Shown here: positions 13,332 to 19,435 of the stretch, in pieces | How positions within the stretch are numbered: the stretch's first letter is position 1 | How the letters are laid out: every line of letters begins with the position of its first letter | Source: Clostridiales bacterium | GTDB lineage: Bacteria; Bacillota; Clostridia; Christensenellales; Aristaeellaceae | Length of the DNA: 19,435 nucleotides | Direction: 5' to 3' | NCBI GenBank assembly: GCA_004556545.1 | Contig: SFGO01000073.1 | Coordinates: 1-19,435, forward strand | Notes under the pieces: model-generated | Seen by the model: only the letters and a program-made list of their open reading frames with translations | Told to the model about the DNA's origin: nothing | Database searches by the model: none | Program-made: the position numbers and the translations under genes

Positions 13332-13360
13332 ATAACAGCCTCTGTATCGTTCGCGGACAA
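13332..13360 (-). promoter_or_regulatory. Candidate promoter of the membrane peptide
   Basis: On the minus strand TTGTCC (13355-13360), a 17-base spacer and TGTTAT (13332-13337), about 35 bases upstream of the peptide start. Confidence 0.5.
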
Positions 13361-13394
13361 AAAAATAAAAGGGCATGCTCTTTACGCGCTAAAG

Positions 13395-13454
13395 AAAACC
13401 GCGCTCCGCACGAAGCTTTCTTCAACGCATAAACCTTGACAAAAAACCGCGCTC
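13395..13454 (+). repeat. Two AAAACCGCGCTC repeats beside attR
   Basis: The 12-mer lies at 13395-13406 and 13443-13454, 48 bases apart, and a third copy in inverse orientation is upstream of the integrase (3952-3963). In the excised circle these two would flank the attP core on the side opposite the CCGTCAG repeats, which fits integrase or excisionase arm sites. Confidence 0.4.
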
Positions 13455-13494
13455 TTCCCCGTCTTTTCTTTTATATGTTCAACTTATAGCCAGC

Positions 13495-13541
13495 CCTTGG
13501 TAAGGATGAGGTCGCCAGTTCGAATCTGGCTATCAGCTCCA
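13495..13541 (+). repeat. attR core (47 bp)
   Basis: An exact copy of 2651-2697, covering only the tRNA-Thr 3' half; no 5' half precedes it. It marks the right junction. Sequence to its right is the original chromosomal downstream flank of the tRNA gene. Confidence 0.93.
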
Positions 13542-13545
13542 AATA

Positions 13546-13583
13546 GAAAGCCTTGAAACGTAACAGTTTCAGGGCTTTCTCTT
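13546..13583 (+). terminator. Original chromosomal terminator of tRNA-Thr
   Basis: GAAAGCCTTGAAAC (13546-13559) pairs with GTTTCAGGGCTTTC (13566-13579), with one G-U pair, then TCTTA. It begins 5 bases after attR, matching the place of the element's own terminator after attL. Confidence 0.7.
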
Positions 13584-14135
13584 ATTGCTGGGAAATATCG
13601 CACTGGTACGATTTGCCCAAATTTTTGGCTCTTTGTCAAATGCTGGGGTGCAAGGGATTCGCAGCCTGCAAAATGCGAGCATGGAAGTTGTTTGCCCTAA
13701 CCAAAGGATGAAGGGCTTTTGCCGCTGCCCAAAAGGGGAATGAAATCACTGCTGTGCCGGACGTAATCAATGCAGAAAGCAGCATAACGGCAGGTGCAAT
13801 GAACGGCCCAAAAATGATCGTACAGAAATACACGCACAAAAAGCCGATGACGTGATTGCGCCTAAAGGGAATCACGTCATCGGCTTTATTTTATGAGGAT
13901 GCCAAACGGTATTTCCGAACGGTTTCAAGAGAATTGCCAAGCAAACGCCCCAGAAAAAGAGAAGATTTTCTTTAGGAAGGACGGGGGAAGACGATTTTCG
14001 TGCTCGGAAGGAGGGAGCGTCTCTGAATGGGAATGTCCTGAGGGAAACCGCTCTTGCATTGTGAATGCTGCGTTTGGGAAACGGGGCAGCCTGCGGAAAA
14101 GAAGCTGATGGGCTTGCCTTGAGCTGACCGTTTTT
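13584..14135. other. Non-coding gap between attR and cca
   Basis: I find no supportable gene in these 550 bases. Open frames here lack ribosome sites, and the one at 13636-13875 begins with GTG inside a terminator stem. The only clear structure is the stem-loop at 13840-13887. Confidence 0.55.
13840..13887. terminator. Strong bidirectional terminator (18-bp perfect stem)
   Basis: 13840-13857 pairs perfectly with 13870-13887 around a 12-base loop. The plus strand continues ATTTTAT and the minus strand has TTTTTG. It insulates the former tRNA locus from the cca end of the next operon. Confidence 0.8.
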
Positions 14136-15437
14136 TCAGTGATTCTTCAATGCTGTTGCCGTGGTTTCAACCAGCCGATGCTCCGCCGCTTCCAGCAGCG
14201 CTTCCCGCCGATTGGGCAGCTCGCCGCAGACGGCGCGTTCCCACAGGGTGTTCAAGAGACTGCCCATCCGATTCATGGGCGCTCCCGACGCGCGGAACAG
14301 GGGCAGCAGATCGTCCCCGCAGACGGCCAGTTCCTTCAGGGAAAGGGGCGCGCCGCTTTCCTGCAAAAGGCGGAGCTGTTCCTTCCAATGGGCGGCGCGC
14401 TCCGGTTGCCCCAGCGCCGTCAGGATTTGAACCGTGCCCTCCAGTACCTCCAGCCCGGCCCGGGCCGTCTGGACGGGGGTGGGCGTTTCCAACGCATAGC
14501 ATGCCATCAGCCGAAGCACCGCATCCGTCTCCCAGCGGGAAAAGCGCAGGGCTTCCAGCGGGGCAGCGGCCTGAGACGGCGCTGCGCCTGCCAGCAGCAG
14601 GGCCAGCCGCTGACTGACCGGCGGCAAACCCTTCACGGCGGTCTGACGGCTCAGGGCGGTCAGGTTTTCCTCCCGGCAGGGCAAAGCGCCCAGCAGCTCC
14701 GGCCAGGCTCCGATATGAAGGATGGTGCGCAGGCCGCTTTCCGTGCCCGGAGAGCGGCGTTTCAGCTGCGGATACCGCCAGTCCGCCAGCAGCGTCTTCT
14801 GCAGTTCCTCCCGCAGGCGCTCCCGGGCGATGTCCCGCAGCAGGGGCGCATAGCGGGTCAGGCTTTCCAGCAGCGCGTCCGTGGGTTCCAGATCCAGCTC
14901 CGCCTGAAAACGGGCGGCCCGCAGGATGCGCAGGCCGTCGTCCTTCAGCACCTGATCGGGATCGGCGGTGACAGTGTGCAAAACGCCCTGCCGGAGATGG
15001 GCAAGACCGCCGGTGGGGTCGATCACGTCGCCCAGCCCCTCCGGGAACACTTGCCGGTACAGGGCGTTGACGCTGAAATCCCGGCGCAGGGCGTCCACGG
15101 CGATCTCCGTGGTGAAGCGGACCAGCTCCGGCTTGTGGCCGCAGCGGTAGCTGTCTTCCCGGAAGGTGGTGTACTCGGCCATGTGCCGCGAGCCGTCCGA
15201 ATCGGTCAGGTGCAGCTCGACAGTGCCGAAATGAGCGGCCCGCAGATGCGCCCGCACCTCCGTGCCCTCGCACAGTGCCAGCACCGCTTCGGGCTGGGCG
15301 GGGCCGCATACGTCTACATCGCTGATGGGCAGACCCATCAGGGGATTACGCACCGCGCCGCCCACGATGTACAGGGGGCAGCCGGCCCCCTGAAACACCG
15401 CGGCGGCGCGATGGATCCATTTTGCTTCGCTCAGCAT
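14136..15437 (-). CDS. CCA tRNA nucleotidyltransferase (class II)
   Basis: A 433-residue cytoplasmic enzyme that adds or repairs the CCA end of tRNAs using CTP and ATP. The nucleotidyltransferase head shows GGAVR (26-30) and the catalytic DVD (Asp40, Asp42), followed by RRDFSVNAL (118-126), the nucleotide-selecting DDGLRILRAARF (166-177) and ERLREEL (206-212), the class II motifs in order. The C-terminal body and tail domain is less conserved but of normal length. Its ATG overlaps the pepF stop by 7 bases (ATGCTGA), so it is translationally coupled as the last gene of gntR-pepF-cca. The nearby tRNA-Thr already encodes CCA, so a repair role is likely there. Confidence 0.93.
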   Translation of the reverse strand: MLSEAKWIHRAAAVFQGAGCPLYIVGGAVRNPLMGLPISDVDVCGPAQPEAVLALCEGTEVRAHLRAAHFGTVELHLTDSDGSRHMAEYTTFREDSYRCGHKPELVRFTTEIAVDALRRDFSVNALYRQVFPEGLGDVIDPTGGLAHLRQGVLHTVTADPDQVLKDDGLRILRAARFQAELDLEPTDALLESLTRYAPLLRDIARERLREELQKTLLADWRYPQLKRRSPGTESGLRTILHIGAWPELLGALPCREENLTALSRQTAVKGLPPVSQRLALLLAGAAPSQAAAPLEALRFSRWETDAVLRLMACYALETPTPVQTARAGLEVLEGTVQILTALGQPERAAHWKEQLRLLQESGAPLSLKELAVCGDDLLPLFRASGAPMNRMGSLLNTLWERAVCGELPNRREALLEAAEHRLVETTATALKNH

Positions 15438-17191
15438 TTCTTTTCGCTCAAAGTCAGGAATTCGTTGATTTCGCCGCGCACCACATCCAGAGCGCTGCGC
15501 CAGTAATCCACGCTGTTGACGTCGATGCCCACGGAAGCGGCCACATTGCGCACGGTGTCGCTGCCACAGGAGGCCAGCAGCTTGTCGTACTTGGGCACGA
15601 AGGCCGCGCCCTCCTTCTGGAACTGGACGAACACGCCCAGACCGAACAGCAGGCCGAAGGCATAGGGGAAGTTATAAAAGTGCAGGCCGGTGGAGTAGTA
15701 ATGGCTCTTGCATACCCACATGGAGGGATGGCGCGCGTCCTTGCTCAGGCCGTCGCCGTAGCTCTGCTCCTGCGCGTCCAGCATGAAGCCGTTCAGCTCC
15801 TGGGCGGAGGGGATGTGGGTCTTGCGGGCCTCGATCACGGCGGATTCGAACAGGTAGCGGCTGTAAATATCCACCACGGTCTGAGTGGCTTCCATCAGGC
15901 TGTTTTCCAGAAGCACCAGCCGGGTCGCATCGTCGGCGCTGCAGCGGACGGTCTGGCTCAGCAGCGTTTCGTTGAAGATGGAAGCCGTTTCGGCCAAAGG
16001 CATGGGCGTGTCGGTCAGCAGCATGGGCACGGAGGTCAGGCAGCGGTTGTGCCATGCGTGACCCAGCTCATGGGCCAGCGTGCTCACGTCGGAGAAGCTG
16101 CCCACGAAATTGGTCAGCACCCGGCTCTGGTCGTGCTGATGGAAGCCCTCGCAGAACGCGCCGCCTTCCTTGCCCTCGGCGGGGAAGAAGTCGATCCAGT
16201 TGTTGCGGAAGGCTTCGTCCATCAGGGCGGCGATGCCGGGATGCACCTTGGAGAAGGTGTCGATCAGCAGGTCGTGGGCTTCCTCCACGGTATAGCGGAG
16301 CTGCACGTCTCCCACCGGCGCGAAGAGATCATAGAAGGGCAGTCCGTCGGGATGGCCCAGCATTTCCGCCTTGCGGCGCAGGTAGCGGCGGAAGTCCGGC
16401 AGCGCTTCCCGGATGGCGGTCAGCATGGCTTCCAGCGTTTCCCGCTCCATGCGGGTCTCGATCAGCTGCTGGGTCAGCAGGTCGGAATAGCCCTTGGCTT
16501 CGCACAGGGTCATGGCCTGCCCCTTGATGGAGGACAGGCAGAACGCCATGGGCGTTTCCACCTTGGCGTAGGACTTGAGCTCGGCCTCGTAGGCCTCCTT
16601 GCGCACCTTGGGGTCGGGATCGTAGGCCATGCCGCGCACGGCGGGCAGGGGCAGGCTTTCGCCGTTCAGCTCCACCGTATGGCTGCCCATCAGGCGGTCC
16701 CGCAGCTTGGAGAAGGCGTCGCCGCCGTCCAGAGACAGGCGCAGCGCCCATTTTTCCAGCCCGGCATCCAGCATGTGGGCGGACTGCTCCTTGCATTCCC
16801 GCAGGTGGAAAGCGAGGGTCTTGAGATAATCGCTCTGGGCGATAGTGCCCTCCAGATCTTCCACCGAACCCACGAAGCGGATCCACGCGCTGCCGGTCAT
16901 CCGGACTTCCACCATCAGGCTGCTCAGCTGATCCAGCAGAAGCTGCCCCTGCTGGTTGTTGCAGTCGGTAGCCAGAGAAAGCTGCACGAAGCCGAAGGCC
17001 TTATACAGCAGGTCATTCAGTTCGGTCTCCGCCTGCATGACGGCGGTCAGCTTTTCCACGTCGGCGCCTTCGCTCTCGGGAAGCTTGCGTCCCTCCAGCG
17101 CCAACGTGCGGATCTTTTCAATGTCCTTTTGCAGGTTCGGGTCGTCAAAGCCGTTGTAGAGGAAGGTGAGATCCCATTTTCCGTTTGCCAT
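15431..17191 (-). CDS. M3 family oligoendopeptidase (PepF-like)
   Basis: A 586-residue zinc metallopeptidase that degrades oligopeptides in the cytoplasm. The active site is HELGH (374-378; His374, Glu375, His378) with the third zinc ligand Glu401 in LAETASIFNE. The N-terminal oligopeptidase_F domain (about 110-180) and a C-terminal helical M3 domain are present at normal length. I start at Met-Ala-Asn-Gly (17191), with AAAGAGG about 10 bases upstream, rather than at 17251, which would overlap gntR. It lies 56 bases after gntR and overlaps cca by 7 bases, so all three are probably co-transcribed. The exact subfamily name is by resemblance. Confidence 0.92.
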   Translation of the reverse strand: MANGKWDLTFLYNGFDDPNLQKDIEKIRTLALEGRKLPESEGADVEKLTAVMQAETELNDLLYKAFGFVQLSLATDCNNQQGQLLLDQLSSLMVEVRMTGSAWIRFVGSVEDLEGTIAQSDYLKTLAFHLRECKEQSAHMLDAGLEKWALRLSLDGGDAFSKLRDRLMGSHTVELNGESLPLPAVRGMAYDPDPKVRKEAYEAELKSYAKVETPMAFCLSSIKGQAMTLCEAKGYSDLLTQQLIETRMERETLEAMLTAIREALPDFRRYLRRKAEMLGHPDGLPFYDLFAPVGDVQLRYTVEEAHDLLIDTFSKVHPGIAALMDEAFRNNWIDFFPAEGKEGGAFCEGFHQHDQSRVLTNFVGSFSDVSTLAHELGHAWHNRCLTSVPMLLTDTPMPLAETASIFNETLLSQTVRCSADDATRLVLLENSLMEATQTVVDIYSRYLFESAVIEARKTHIPSAQELNGFMLDAQEQSYGDGLSKDARHPSMWVCKSHYYSTGLHFYNFPYAFGLLFGLGVFVQFQKEGAAFVPKYDKLLASCGSDTVRNVAASVGIDVNSVDYWRSALDVVRGEINEFLTLSEKKC

Positions 17192-17247
17192 GATGATTTT
17201 GCCTCTTTTCCATTCAAACTGATATGCAGCGCGGTTCAGGCGCAGGG

Positions 17248-17928
17248 TCATTCCCGTGGAAGATTGGTTTCTTCCAGGGCCAGAAGACAGGTCTGCTTGG
17301 AACGCTCAATATGCTTGCGCATCAGACGCTCGAAGCTTTCAAGGTCCTTTTGCTCCACGTAGTCCACCAGCTTGTAGTGCTCGGCGTGGGCGGCGTGGCG
17401 GCGATCCTCCTTGGAAATGGACATGGCGGAAAAGCGGCGGATGTACTCGTCCTGCCCCTCGATGACCCGGAGAATGCGCTTCATGCCGGAGATGGAGGTC
17501 AGCCGGGCGTGGAAATTCCGGGCCCGGGGCGAAAGCTCTTCGATCATGTTCTTCTCGTCGTAGGGATCCATTTCGCGCAGCATGGCGCGCAGCTCGGCGA
17601 TGTCCGCCGGCGTGGCTTTTTGGATAATGGCGGGAAGCGTCAGCATTTCCAGCGCGTTGCGGATGGTGTAGATTTCCATGACATCCTCCACGGTGAAGGC
17701 GCGGACGATCACGCCCCGGCGCATGACGTATTCCACCAGCCCGTCCTGCTCCAGCTTGCGCAGCGCTTCCCGGAGAGGCGTGCGGCTGATGTGCATGCGC
17801 TCGGCGTAATCCGTCTCCACGATGCGTGAACCGGCGGGAATTTCCCCGGTGATGATCGCGTGCTTGAGGGTTTCGTAGGCGATCTCGCGGATCGGTTTGC
17901 TTTCTGCCATCCGTTCAAAGCTGGTCAT
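17248..17928 (-). CDS. GntR family transcriptional regulator (FadR/FCD subfamily)
   Basis: A 226-residue DNA-binding regulator. The winged helix (about 12-75) contains SRIVETDYAERMHISRTPLR and ALRKLEQDGLVEY; the all-helical FCD ligand domain follows (about 82-210). Metal-ligand histidines are visible at 140 (NFHARL), 184 (AEHYKL) and 206 (RKHIER), but the Asp usually four residues before the first His is Ala136, so metal binding may be altered. GGAGGAGGAG precedes the ATG. It is first in gntR-pepF-cca and divergent from the amidotransferase, so autoregulation or control of the neighbour is plausible. The effector is unknown; members often sense carboxylic acids. Confidence 0.9.
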   Translation of the reverse strand: MTSFERMAESKPIREIAYETLKHAIITGEIPAGSRIVETDYAERMHISRTPLREALRKLEQDGLVEYVMRRGVIVRAFTVEDVMEIYTIRNALEMLTLPAIIQKATPADIAELRAMLREMDPYDEKNMIEELSPRARNFHARLTSISGMKRILRVIEGQDEYIRRFSAMSISKEDRRHAAHAEHYKLVDYVEQKDLESFERLMRKHIERSKQTCLLALEETNLPRE

Positions 17929-17970
17929 GGCGGCTCCTCCTCCGTAAAGTGCATTTCTTTTGTATTTTGT

Positions 17971-18000
17971 ATCCTAACATGAAGGCGGAAGGACTGTCAA
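17971..18000 (-). promoter_or_regulatory. Promoter of gntR-pepF-cca
   Basis: On the minus strand a perfect TTGACA (17995-18000), an 18-base spacer and TAGGAT (17971-17976). A tandem TTGTAT/TTTGTAT repeat just downstream (about 17959-17972) could be the operator of the GntR protein. Confidence 0.6.
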
Positions 18001-18036
18001 GCGTTCCACCCTCGTTTTTGCCGGTGTGGCAACGGT

Positions 18037-18066
18037 TTGACACGCTTCGGGGGACGATGCTATAAT
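18037..18066 (+). promoter_or_regulatory. Promoter of the amidotransferase gene
   Basis: Both boxes are perfect: TTGACA (18037-18042) and TATAAT (18061-18066) with an 18-base spacer, about 94 bases before the start codon. A small stem-loop (18070-18075 with 18084-18089) lies at the expected 5' end of the transcript. Confidence 0.85.
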
Positions 18067-18159
18067 GATGGAACCGCTCGGAAGGTTCCGGCGGCAGGGT
18101 CATTGTTTTTTTGAATTTTGAAGATAAGAAATTCCGAATGGGACGAAGGAGCGCTTCTG

Positions 18160-19296
18160 ATGGCGGAACAGATCTGCACCCGGTGCGTGATGGACAATTC
18201 CGATCCGGGCATTGAATTTGATGAAAACGGCGTGTGCTCGGTATGCAAGCAGTACATGCATAACCGGGAGCTGAGCGGCTATCATCCCGGCGAAAGTGAG
18301 AAAAAGCTGCAGGAAACCGTAGCCATGATGAAGGAAAACTCCAAGGACAGCGACTATGACTGCGTATTGGGCATTTCCGGCGGCGTGGACAGCGCGTATA
18401 TGGCCTATCTGGCCCACCAGTTGGGCCTGCGGGTGCTGGCCGTGCATGTGGATTCCGGCTGGAACAGCGAAATTGCCGTGCGCAACATTGAAAAAATGTG
18501 CGAAAAGCTGAATATCCAGCTGCACACCTACGTGATGGACTGGCCCACCATGAAGGAGCTGACCCGGGCGTTCATGCTGTCCGGTCTGGCCAATCTGGAC
18601 GTGCCGCAGGACCATCTGTTTGCGTCCGTAGTGCCCATGATGGCGAAGAAGTATCATGTGAAGTACATCCTCAACGGGGCCAACGTGGCCACGGAGGGCT
18701 CCATGGCGCCATTCTCCCAGCAGCATACCTACCGGGATTCGTGGCATATCAAAAGCGTGTACCGCAAATGCGGCCGGGGCAAGAGCCTGAAAAAATATCC
18801 GCTGATGTCCCTGCGGCGGGCCTGGTTTGGGCTGCCCGGGGTGCAGCAGATCAACCTGCTCAATTATGTGCCTTATTCCAAAAAGGAAGCCATGGCGACG
18901 CTGGAGCGGGAGTTCGGCTGGGAATACTACGGCGGCAAGCACTTCGAAAGCCGCTTTACCAAATACTTCCAGTCCGTTTATCTGCCGAAAAAATTCGGGT
19001 ATGATAAGCGCCGCTCCCATCTGAGCTGCCTGGTGCTCAACGGCGAAATGACCCGGGAAGAAGCACTGGCCGAGCTGGCTCAGCCGCCCTACCCCGTGGA
19101 GCAGCAGAAGGAAGATGAGGAGTACATCCTCAAAAAGCTGGAGATCGACCCGGCGGAGTGGCAGAAGATCCTGAATGCGCCGCCCACGCCGGACGAGACG
19201 TACTTTTCTCAGATGAGGCTGCTCCATCTGGCGCAGAAGCTTCTGGGCAAAGGCAAACTGGAAAGCATCCGCAAAAAGCAGCAGAACGGAAGATAA
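18160..19296 (+). CDS. N-acetyl sugar amidotransferase (WbpG/PseA-like)
   Basis: A 378-residue ATP-pyrophosphatase-type enzyme. An N-terminal four-cysteine pair, CTRC (6-9) and CSVC (26-29), probably binds zinc; the PP-loop SGGVDS lies at 73-78 and binds ATP. The start CTRCVMDNSDPGIEFDENGV is characteristic of this family. Known members (WbpG, PseA, LegX types) convert an acetamido group of a nucleotide-linked sugar to an acetamidino group, using ammonia from a HisH/HisF-like glutaminase pair, for cell-surface glycans. No such partner is in the window; it may lie beyond the edge. AAGGAG 8-10 bases upstream selects 18160 rather than the earlier TTG at 18118. Confidence 0.88.
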   Translation: MAEQICTRCVMDNSDPGIEFDENGVCSVCKQYMHNRELSGYHPGESEKKLQETVAMMKENSKDSDYDCVLGISGGVDSAYMAYLAHQLGLRVLAVHVDSGWNSEIAVRNIEKMCEKLNIQLHTYVMDWPTMKELTRAFMLSGLANLDVPQDHLFASVVPMMAKKYHVKYILNGANVATEGSMAPFSQQHTYRDSWHIKSVYRKCGRGKSLKKYPLMSLRRAWFGLPGVQQINLLNYVPYSKKEAMATLEREFGWEYYGGKHFESRFTKYFQSVYLPKKFGYDKRRSHLSCLVLNGEMTREEALAELAQPPYPVEQQKEDEEYILKKLEIDPAEWQKILNAPPTPDETYFSQMRLLHLAQKLLGKGKLESIRKKQQNGR

Positions 19297-19309
19297 AGCT
19301 CAAAAAAAT

Positions 19310-19335
19310 CGCGCCCGTTCTGGGGAACGGGCGCG
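19310..19335 (-). terminator. Terminator facing leftward at window edge
   Basis: An 11-bp GC-rich stem (19310-19320 with 19325-19335) around TGGG. On the minus strand it is followed by ATTTTTTT, so it stops transcripts coming from beyond the right edge; on the plus strand it may still help end the amidotransferase transcript. Confidence 0.7.
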
Positions 19336-19336
19336 C

Positions 19337-19434
19337 CAGTCTGTCGAAAAACCCCGAGTTGGCCGCCGTTGCCCGCAAACAGCGCTACGCTGGTTTGCGG
19401 GAAAAGTGCTGCGGCACAAAAGTTAGGGGCTCTG
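19337..19434 (-). repeat. 98-bp dispersed repeat, right copy (inverted)
   Basis: The reverse complement of the left-edge copy at 109-206, ungapped, with about 10 differences. The inner stem-loop is kept (CCCGCAAA/TTTGCGGG), with a changed base only in the small loop. It begins 1 base after the terminator and ends 1 base before the window edge. Confidence 0.75.
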
Positions 19435-19435
19435 C

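Noticed and set aside
13495..13541. A second tRNA gene at attR
   Set aside because: Only the 3' half is present; the preceding bases form no D arm or 5' acceptor strand.
13636..13875. A 79-codon hydrophobic frame right of attR
   Set aside because: It begins with GTG inside the 18-bp terminator stem, lacks a ribosome site and matches no family I know.
14139..15506. A 455-codon open frame opposite cca
   Set aside because: It mirrors a well-supported CCA-adding enzyme and encodes Gln/Arg/Gly-rich nonsense.
15422..17362. A 646-codon open frame on the plus strand opposite pepF
   Set aside because: It is antisense to a gene with a complete HELGH peptidase signature; its product is low-complexity His/Gln/Gly sequence typical of a GC-rich shadow frame.
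18100..19227. A 375-codon minus-strand frame opposite the amidotransferase
   Set aside because: The plus strand has the PP-loop, cysteine pairs, a perfect promoter and a ribosome site; the minus frame has none.

Overview
The window looks like a GC-rich gut-type Clostridia chromosome (Bacillota, Oscillospirales-like). That placement rests on strong AGGAGG ribosome sites, sigma-70-like promoters, the phage gene types and the dispersed palindromic repeats; it is inference, not a search result. The two window edges carry inverted copies of one 98-bp repeat, so the window may be a contig that ends in dispersed repeats.

Layout. (1) 1-250: palindromic repeat sequence and a perfect 17-bp stem-loop. 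(2) 285-2343, minus strand: a Gfo/Idh/MocA oxidoreductase followed by a xylose-isomerase-like TIM-barrel isomerase/epimerase, read from a near-consensus promoter with a possible activator site; a two-step sugar catabolic pair. (3) 2622-2697, plus strand: tRNA-Thr(GGU). (4) 2651-13541: a 10.8-kb integrated element, bounded by a 47-bp direct repeat of the tRNA 3' half (attL within the tRNA, attR at 13495-13541). It is a shrunken prophage. All its own genes read leftward: a small membrane peptide, a phage regulator-like gene, a membrane protein, a tail-tip/fibre module, a lysis module, then the integrase next to the tRNA. No terminase, portal, capsid, replication or repressor gene is present. (5) 13542-14135: the tRNA's chromosomal terminator and a second strong terminator, otherwise apparently empty. 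(6) 14136-17928, minus strand: gntR-pepF-cca, an apparent operon. (7) 18160-19296, plus strand: an N-acetyl sugar amidotransferase, divergent from gntR, each with its own promoter.

The element is decaying in visible steps. An IS630-family insertion (6118-7128, TA duplication) splits the endolysin exactly between its NlpC/P60-like catalytic domain and its SH3b wall-binding domain; removing it with one TA restores one 281-codon frame. A calcineurin-like phosphoesterase has an in-frame amber codon at 5013-5015. The tail-fibre genes remain intact, including a 654-residue fibre with 38 consecutive alanine-rich heptads. Several intrinsic terminators punctuate the leftward units with few visible promoters between them, which would suit antitermination in the ancestral phage. 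The most interesting observations are the split lysin, the amber codon, the terminator-like hairpin over a tail gene start, the candidate integrase arm sites, and the self-contained 24-residue membrane peptide beside attR. I see no clearly new defence or biosynthetic system.
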